Source: Oxytricha trifallax (Eukaryota; Ciliophora; Spirotrichea; Sporadotrichida; Oxytrichidae). Taken from it: a stretch of DNA of 64,000 nucleotides. Of the stretch, positions 57,556-64,000 are shown one piece after another (the stretch's first letter is position 1; every line of letters begins with the position of its first letter). The stretch covers positions 107,453 to 171,452 of the forward strand of contig ARYC01000246.1 in assembly GCA_000711775.1 (NCBI GenBank), written 5' to 3'. Under the pieces are notes generated by a model. That model worked only from the letters and a program-made list of their open reading frames with translations. It searched no databases and was not told the DNA's origin. Made by a program: the position numbers and the translations under genes.

Positions 57556-59055
57556 TCAAATTGCGAGAATCTGGGGGCATTCGTTTACTATATCTACCTC
57601 TGCGCGCTTGCGCTTCTTGGAACCATGATTCAACAAGTTCAATGCCCTGCCTCTATTGCTCACGTTCGCAATGACCGCATTCTCAAGCACACCAAACATC
57701 TCTGCAGTCAGCTTGATGAACTTGTTCTTATCAAGAGTCTTCTGCTTCTACCTGAACTCTAAACTGGCTTTGATGTTTGAGGGGAAGAACTCAGGCTTGA
57801 CTGTATTGATGATCTATAACATAAGCAATGAAGCAGCATATATAAACAGCAGTAGCAATAGGGAGAATAGTAGAAGCAGCAGCAGTAGTAATGTTAGCTA
57901 CCCAAACTTACGTTGTAGAGAAACTGCATGTTGACGGATCTGCCATCCTTGATCTCTGGCAGGTACTTGCAGATATCTGGCTCCTTCTTGATGTCGCTGA
58001 GAAGATTGATTACAGAGAGCTCGTTGAGCTTAGGCACGCTGATGATTCGCACCTCGTTGTTGCGCAGCACCTATAGTATGGTTAACTGTAATGCTTACTT
58101 TCTTCACACCAAAGAATATGCCCTGAATGTACTCCAACGTGCACTCCTGGTAAGGTGGCAAGTAGAACTAACCTACATGAGCTTGAATGAATCATGAGTG
58201 TTCTTACCCTAAGTGAGCAAGATAGAGTAGATGTCCTGCTTAGACTTCCCCAACCTGGCTAACTCATTCGATGGGACGGAGTATACCACCTGATCATCGA
58301 TGGTTTCAGTGTTAATGATGTTCATTCGCGTTTGGCGGTTCCCACCCTTGACTTCCTCGTCGACATCGCTTGGGAACTCATGATAGGGATTGAAGCTTGA
58401 GACGCCACCTCCTGATCTCGAAGCATTACCTTGCTTCCTTGATGGTTCCGTTCTGAATTTAGAGTGTTAGCCATGACTGGGATTGTTGTTGAGGTATGTA
58501 TCAATCTAGGTAACGTTCCTCACGAATTTTTGTGAGATCTAGTTGAAATCAGCTGAGTCCTCGTTAGCGATGTAGTTTGGCGAGTGGCCGCCGTGATCAA
58601 ACGTCTGCTCTCTACTAGCCTCCTCAACAGGCTGCATCAACGTATCAGTGCCTTATCCAGAGTAGTGCGCCCTTGAACCTGATATCTAAAGTTATAGCAG
58701 TTAGAACCAGCAATGGTAAGTGGTATCAACATAAGAGATGATAAGTAATGTTTGCATAATGCAAGCAAGCATAGGCGTAGAATTCGATGAAATTAGTTAG
58801 AGTAGTTAGAGATAGATGTAAAGATAGACAGCTCCACTTACCTTGCCTCGAACCACGCCGAGATCCTTGATGGGCAAGCCATTCATAGTGCTACTGCCAA
58901 GCTGCTCTGGAAGAATGAGCCTGTATTGGGCTGTGCTTGGCCACCACCCATCCCTGGCTGCGCCAGGGAGTGGGGGTGGGGGCGTCCCTGATCTCCCCGT
59001 CTTCGATGTCGCCAGCCTTGTCTGGTACCTGCTGTTACGTGGAATCGTTGTTCAT
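57556..59055 (-). CDS. Palindrome gene, left-arm copy (complete, multi-exon)
   Basis: The first ATG at 59055 opens MNNDSTQQQ. Phase-consistent coding toward the end of exon 1 reads GMGGGQAQPNTGSFFQ. Exon 2 begins ISGSRAHYSGQGTDTLMQPVEE, then HGGHSPNYIANEDSADFNQ, EFPSDVDEEVKGGNRQTRMN, DDQVVYSVPSNELARLGKSK. Then come a ~60-nt intron, ECTLEYIQGIFFGVKK, a 28-nt intron, VLRNNEVRIISVPKLNELSV to SVNMQFLYN, a 98-nt intron (57814-57911), and INTVKPEFFPSNIKASLEFR, KLTAEMFGVLENAV, GSKKRKRAEVDIV, TGA 57556. The nuclear-localisation-like GSKKRKR is notable. Family not recognised. The 5' part of exon 1 changes frame, so its start is uncertain. Confidence 0.6.
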
Positions 59056-60812
59056 TCTTATTTACTAATAGAGGCGATTAAGAATTAAACTGAAACATCC
59101 AAATTCGATTAGTGTAGTATGAAATTAAAATACGTTATTAAGTTTAATACGAAACTTGCAACTTCTCGATTGCGCAAAAGTTGAGAGCTGGCAGCGCCGG
59201 AGTGAAGTGGCTCGATCTTCATCACTACTGCTCACTACAGATGTTTCTTCATATCAGACTGTGCGTCTCATGCTGGTTCACTCATCTATCATACTGGATT
59301 CTCATGATTCGTACTAATAACTCATCTAGGATTTTCTCGAGAAATAGATTTTAAAAAAATCAATTCCTCGAGAAAATCCGAGAGGAGTTATCATACGAAT
59401 CATGAGAATCCAGAATGATAGATGAGTGAACCAGCATGAGACGCACAGTCTGATATCAAGAAACATCTGTAGTGAGCAGTAGTGATGAAGATCGAGCCAC
59501 TCCACTCCGGCGCTGACAGCTCTCAACTTTTGCGCAATCGAGAAGTTGCAAGTTTCGTATTAAACTTAATAACGTATTTTAATTTCATACTACACTAATC
59601 GAATTTGGATGTTTCAGTTAAATTCTTAATCGCCTCTATTAGTAAATAAGAATGAACAACGATTCCACGTAACAGCAGGTACCAGACAAGGCTGGCGACA
59701 TCGAAGACGGGGAGATCAGGGACGCCCCCACCCCCACTCCCTGGCGCAGCCAGGGATGGGTGGTGGCCAAGCACAGCCCAATACAGGCTCATTCTTCCAG
59801 AGCAGCTTCGGCAGTAACACTATGAATGGCTTGCCCATCAAGGATCTAGGCGTGGTTCGAGGCAAGGTAAGTGGAGCTGTCTATCTTTACATCTATCTCT
59901 AACCACTCTAACTAATTTCATCGAATTCTACGCCTATGCTTGCTTGCATCATGCAAACATTACATATCATCTCTTATGTTGATACCACTTACCATTGCTG
60001 GTTCTAACTGCTATAACTTTAGATATCAGGTTCAAGGGCGCACTACTCTGGATAAGGCACTGATACGTTGATGCAGCCTGTTGAGGAGGCTAGTAGAGAG
60101 CAGACGTTTGATCACGGCGGCCACTCGCCAAACTACATCGCTAACGAGGACTCAGCTGATTTCAACTAGATCTCACAACAATTCGTGAGGAACGTTACCA
60201 AGATTGATACATACCTCAACAACAATCCCAGTCATGGCTAACACTCTAAATTCAGAACGGAAACATCAAGGAAGCAAGGTAATGCTTCGAGATCAGGAGG
60301 TGGCGTCTCAAGCTTCAATCCCTATCATAGTTCCAAGCGATGTCGACGAGGAAGTCAAGGTTGGGGACCGCCAAACACGAATGAACATCATTAACACTGA
60401 AACCATCGATGATCAGGTGGTATACTCCGTCCCATCGAATGAGTTAGCCAGGTTGGGGAAGTCTAAGCAGGACATCTACTCTATCTTGCTCACTTAGGGT
60501 AAAACACTCATGATTCATTCAAGCTCATGTAGGTTAGTTCTACTTGCCACCTTACCAGGAGTGCACGTTGGAGTACATTCAGGGCATATTCTTTGGTGTG
60601 AAGAAAAGTAAGCATTACAGTTAACCATACTAAAGGTGCTGCGCAACAACGAGGTGCGAATCATCAGCGTGCCTAAGCTCAACGAGCTCTCTGTAATCAA
60701 CCTTCTCAGCGACATCAAGAAGGAGCCAGATATCTGCAAGTACCTGCCAGAGATCAAGGATGGCAGATCCGTCAACATGCAGTTACTCTACAACGTAAGT
60801 TTGGGTAGCTAA
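57893..60812. repeat. Large near-perfect palindrome (arms ~1.46 kb)
   Basis: Arms 57893-~59350 and ~59360-60812 are inverted copies with only scattered differences. The centre is an AT tract at about 59350-59361 flanked by CTCGAGAAA. The right arm is interrupted by TBE-C at 60817, so the full extent to the right is unknown; the left arm continues past 57893 into single-copy DNA or beyond view. The arms carry divergent copies of one gene. Confidence 0.9.
59652..60812 (+). pseudogene. Palindrome gene, right-arm copy (frameshifted and cut by TBE-C)
   Basis: Mirror image of the left-arm gene. It keeps ATG 59652 and exons to VNMQLLYN, but has a 2-nt loss in the segment before PSDVDEEVKVGDRQTRMN (near 60328-60340). 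Its last visible intron is interrupted by TBE-C. Exon 1 has one extra base relative to the left arm that keeps the SSFGSNTMNGLPIKDLG frame open, so each arm has different lesions. Confidence 0.6.
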
Positions 60813-60954
60813 CATTCAAAACCCCAAAACCCCTTAGTGAGGTTTATAAGTGCTTTGATTTGTAGGGTATTGTTGGGGTCTTATTGAGGTTAGTAGAGAA
60901 AATGCAGGTTTTTTGTGAATTTAATGAATATTTAATGAGTATTATTGTATTAAT

Positions 60955-62403
60955 TCAAACAAATTTTATCTGCTTATCTTTGTGGTACCTCTTGAATCTA
61001 GCTCTCTTGAGTGCTTCATGAATGTCTTCTAGCGATTATCTTGGATAAGCTGGAGCTCTCACGATTATCATCTCTACAAGCTTCTTAATTTCATTGCAGA
61101 CATCTTTCTGTTGTATATGTTTAGAAGCCAAACTTATTGATTATTTTTCGTGCTTTGTTCCAAAGTAAGACATATTTTCCATATCGCACTCTAAGATTAT
61201 GGCAGCAACTGCCCATACATCCCATTAAACAGAGCCATTAGTCCACTTCTCCCTGATTGGAAAGTATCTTGGAGTGCCAAGCACCTTAGCCAAAGTCACA
61301 ATTTCTTATCTTATTGCTCTATTGAAATCAATGACTACAATTTCAAAAGGACAGAGATTTAACATAACATTTTCAGGCTTCAAATCTCTATGTACATACC
61401 CAAGTTCATGGAGCTCTTAAACACCCTTAATCATTTCTGACAGTATCTCATGAAAATCATCTGGGTATCTATTATGATAGAGATACTCTCTTAAAGTCAT
61501 TTCAAACTTTTTCAGTCTTAATGCAACAAAGCCATGCCCAAGAATAAATCCATCAAGTCTAAGTAAGTTCTTAAACTATTTTTTCTAAGCCTCCTCAGTA
61601 TTATGTATTCATTTGCAAATTCATTTTGATACTGCTCATTTTTAATTAGATACTTGAAAGGATATACTTTGTAAGCATACTCATCAACCACTATCAGCTT
61701 AGCCTTTTTTGGCAAGTCAAAATGCAAGTAATTTTCAATACAGCTTTCAATATCAATTGCATTCAATGCAGGTATATACATAGCTCTCTCTTAAAGACAT
61801 GCTACAAGAGTACCATTTGCTGGCTAATTCATTGATTCAAAACGCTTCTGCCTCTTGAGCCTTTCCTCCTGTTCTCTTTTTGACTCAAGAGAGTTATTTT
61901 TTCTTTTAGCAGGTATAAGCTTTTAAGTTTCTTTATCTTTAATTAGGAATTCACTTAAGTGGTGCTTTTGCATATGCCTCTTTACTTTGGCTTAGTGAGT
62001 ATAAGACTTCATGCATGTTGTGCATTGGTACCTTCCATCCACTTTGTCGTGTTTAAAATAAATCTTGCCTTTGCCAGAATGTACTTCTTTAATGTGCCTC
62101 TTCAAGCTCGACTCAGTTGAGAAGAAATTTTAGCAGTCTTCACATTAAAATGTTTTAATTTTTTTCTATTGGTTGCTGTTCCTTATCTTCCTCAACCAAT
62201 TCAACTTATGTTTAAACTCCCATCTCAGCACTCTTTTTCTTGTTTTAAACTTAAATTTTAAAGACCTCAGCTTCAAACTCTAGAGCTCTTAGCTCAACCT
62301 CCTTTTCGATATAAATTACTTCTGGTTTCTTGGAGGAGCCAAAGTTGAGTAATGATTGACCTGTTCCAAGTGAAACTGCCTTACGATTTAAGTTGGACGC
62401 CAT
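60955..62403 (-). pseudogene. TBE-C zinc-finger/kinase gene, two frameshifts
   Basis: ATG 62403 (MASNLNRKAVSLGTGQSLL). Fingers CEDCQNFFSTESSLKRHIKEVH and YQCTTCMKSYTHQAKVKRHMQKHH (Arg where TBE-A/-B have TGA). Kinase: VVDEYAYKVYPFKYLIKNEQ, LDGFILGHGFVALRLKK, HELGYVHRDLKPENVML, VVIDFNRAI, VLGTPRYFPIREKWTNG, VQWDVWAVAAIILE, ending RYHKDKQIKFV-TGA. Frameshifts occur before the first finger (near 62145) and after EYIILR (near 61590). Confidence 0.82.
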
Positions 62404-62579
62404 GTTTAAATTCAAATTTGAATTTCTATTATAAAGCTCTAATAACTATTCTGGCTATAGTCACTCTGTATAGGAGTTGATACGACAACAATTATGGTTG
62501 AATATAAGGTGTTAGAGATCATATTTATGCTTTGTTTATAAATTTAATTTTTCTAATTTCATACTTAATAATTTCGATT

Positions 62580-62785
62580 TAGGTACCAACTAAGTATAAA
62601 ATTGAGTTGGTACTGGTACCAATTAGGTTTTGAACCATTTTGGAACTTTTCCATTAAAACCTCATTAGTTTAAAACTTGTACTAATTAAGTTTTGGTACT
62701 ATTAAATTGGTACCAATTAAATTTAAACGAATTTAGTACCGGTACTAATTAAATTTAAACAAATTTAGTACTAATTTAATGGAAC
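62580..62785. promoter_or_regulatory. Divergent GGTACC-repeat region of TBE-C
   Basis: Same arrangement as in TBE-A: repeated GGTACC/GGTACTAATTAA motifs in both orientations between the kinase and 22-kDa starts. Confidence 0.45.
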
Positions 62786-62967
62786 TAAATTGATAATAAT
62801 GGAGCTCCATCTCTAAAGTTTTATACAGCTTCTGCCAGCTTTCTCCACGTATCCTTACCAGGTTGACCTCCTAAAGATGCCCATATTTAATACTAAGATT
62901 TTTAACAGTAGGATCCAGAACTCTATATATTAAAATTTGAAATTCAATAACAAGAGAAGGAGCAAGT

Positions 62968-63759
62968 ATGGAATCTATAAGTACTGCCAATGAAGAGGGT
63001 TGAAGCTTAAGAAATGATCTCAAGATTTAGAAGCAAGGAAGATCTTTATCGATACCTCACTCAGCATGGTAAGCATGTGACAGATACTTAATCATATACT
63101 ATAGTGGGTTTATTCCTTCCAACGATGGAAGGTACCAAAATTTCATTCTTAAAAGCTATACTCTGCGATGAGAAGAAAGCATTTAAAAACAATGAAATAA
63201 ATTTGATAGATAATACCAAACTACCCAGAGATTTCAGTCACTAATCTCTACGAGGATGCGATGAATGATGAAGAGTTGGTTGTTTATCTTCCTACCAAGA
63301 AACATCTCTCCAACAAGCTTCCAGAAAGGAGCTTCTTCTTTGGTGTTCTTGGCACTTTAAGAGAGAGTTATCTCAAAGAGATCATTGAAGAAGATCACAA
63401 AAAACGCTACTCTATTTCTCCTGAAGATTAAAAGAAGCAAGGCATACTAATAAGTGAGGCCTGGCTCGCTGAGCTTAAGAAGCATCCTTACCTCTCTAGT
63501 AAGCATTGATTTAAACTTTATAGGGAAATCTGGGACTGGTATATTCCTAATGAAAGAGAATGCAAAGGTTCACAGAGAGAGAAAGTCAAAGAAAATATAT
63601 GAAGTTAGCAAGAGACTTTATAAAGATGTTTAAAAGCCAGATGAAATGAATATAGATGCAGGTGCTGGCACTAAGAGAAGAAACATGGGCCCAGGCAAGC
63701 CATAAGAAGAGGAGAAGAAAGAGAAGCCAAATGCCTTTCTGGGTTAATTTAATATGTGA
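62968..63759 (+). pseudogene. TBE-C 22-kDa gene, frameshifted
   Basis: MESISTA then an extra C shifts the frame within eight codons; a further change occurs near 63210. Downstream FRSKEDLYRYLTQHGK, LPERSFFFGVLGTL and AHKKRYSISPEDQKKQG are clear, as are the ~25-nt intron (GTAAGCATTG...TTATAG near 63499) and the exon-2 segment AGAGTKRRNMGP. Confidence 0.75.
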
Positions 63760-64000
63760 ATATATTCATTCGTTTAAATCTAAAACTTATTTATAAACAT
63801 TCATTCTTCCCTCTATAGCACAAATTGTTGTCTTATCTATGCTCACTCTCTTACAGCTGCTTTGAATTAAGTCAACTGTATCGATGGGCAAGTCATGCAT
63901 AAGATGATACAGCAGCAGCTTCTTGTAGTGAGTCTTGATTTAGCTCCAGTAGAATTTAATTCCATTAAATTATGGGCTATAAGGAACGTTGTATACAGGA
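63760..64000 (-). pseudogene. TBE-C transposase, C-terminal part at window edge
   Basis: Minus-strand sequence matches the last ~80 codons of the TBE-A/-B transposase, including the segment after the catalytic Glu and the KICASEGRMF-like end. The remainder lies outside the window; its integrity cannot be judged. Confidence 0.6.

Larger units (their letters stand above)
60817..64000. mobile_element. TBE-C, telomere-bearing element (right end outside window)
   Basis: The left end is a perfect CAAAACCCCAAAACCCC (60817-60833) followed by the TTAGTGAGGTTTATAAGTGC inverted repeat seen in TBE-A and -B. It is preceded by ATT; the left palindrome arm has the uninterrupted site AACATTACT. Order: zinc-finger/kinase (-), 22-kDa (+), transposase (-, partial). 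Confidence 0.92.

Noticed and set aside
58843..59088. 81-aa plus-strand ORF with a membrane-like stretch and its mirror at 59595-59792
   Set aside because: Antisense of exon 1 of the palindrome gene, mirrored because of the palindrome.

Overview
The window looks like germline (micronuclear) DNA of a spirotrich ciliate of the Oxytricha/Stylonychia type. Four sequence observations point there. (1) Real reading frames (poly(A)-binding protein, transposases, zinc-finger proteins) stay open only if TAA and TAG encode glutamine and TGA is the sole stop. (2) Genes are cut into short coding blocks (MDSs) separated by AT-rich spacers (IESs) flanked by 3-7 bp direct repeats (pointers). (3) There are several telomere-bearing elements (TBEs), whose ends carry the ciliate telomere motif CAAAACCCCAAAACCCC and ANT target duplications. 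(4) Introns are very short (26-35 nt). The species assignment is inference.

Layout. 1-1612: 3' end of a non-LTR-retrotransposon-like element with an (ATT)n tail. About 1617-22640: copy A of a large direct duplication. It carries a poly(A)-binding protein (PABP) gene in nine ordered coding blocks (3786-21941); TBE-D (5464-11250) lies in one IES and TBE-A (16152-20684) in another, and a foldback element is nested in each TBE. About 22640-25147: spacer with an inverted-repeat element, a second foldback element of the first family and a small unknown ORF. About 25147-46760: copy B, with a paralogous PABP gene (29255-45994) and the same two TBEs at the same places (TBE-E 31248-33961, internally deleted; TBE-B 39124-43236). 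Copy B also has its own insertions: a retrotransposon-like element (25364-26937), a 338-bp insert and a 1.49-kb element with TGACGTCA-containing ends. About 46760-47950: AT-rich, no gene seen.

47957-60816 is a GC-richer island. Its left half (48467-52933) carries three co-oriented genes: a C2H2 zinc-finger protein, a 157-aa ORF and a DD34E Tc1/mariner-type transposase. I propose this as a multi-gene transposon distinct from TBEs. The middle (53216-57063) has a composite tandem repeat and fragments of intron-containing genes I cannot resolve. The right part (57893-60816) is one arm-pair of a near-perfect palindrome that puts two copies of an unknown multi-exon gene head to head. A third TBE (TBE-C, 60817 to the window end) sits in the right arm; the left arm preserves the empty target site.

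Functionally, the host genes visible are the two PABP paralogues (RNA binding, assembled only after DNA elimination) and the unknown palindrome gene. Nearly everything else is transposon-derived. Shared disabling mutations in the TBE kinase genes of copies A and B show that the TBEs had already inserted and decayed before the 21-kb segment was duplicated, whereas the foldback and TGACGTCA elements arrived later in one copy only.
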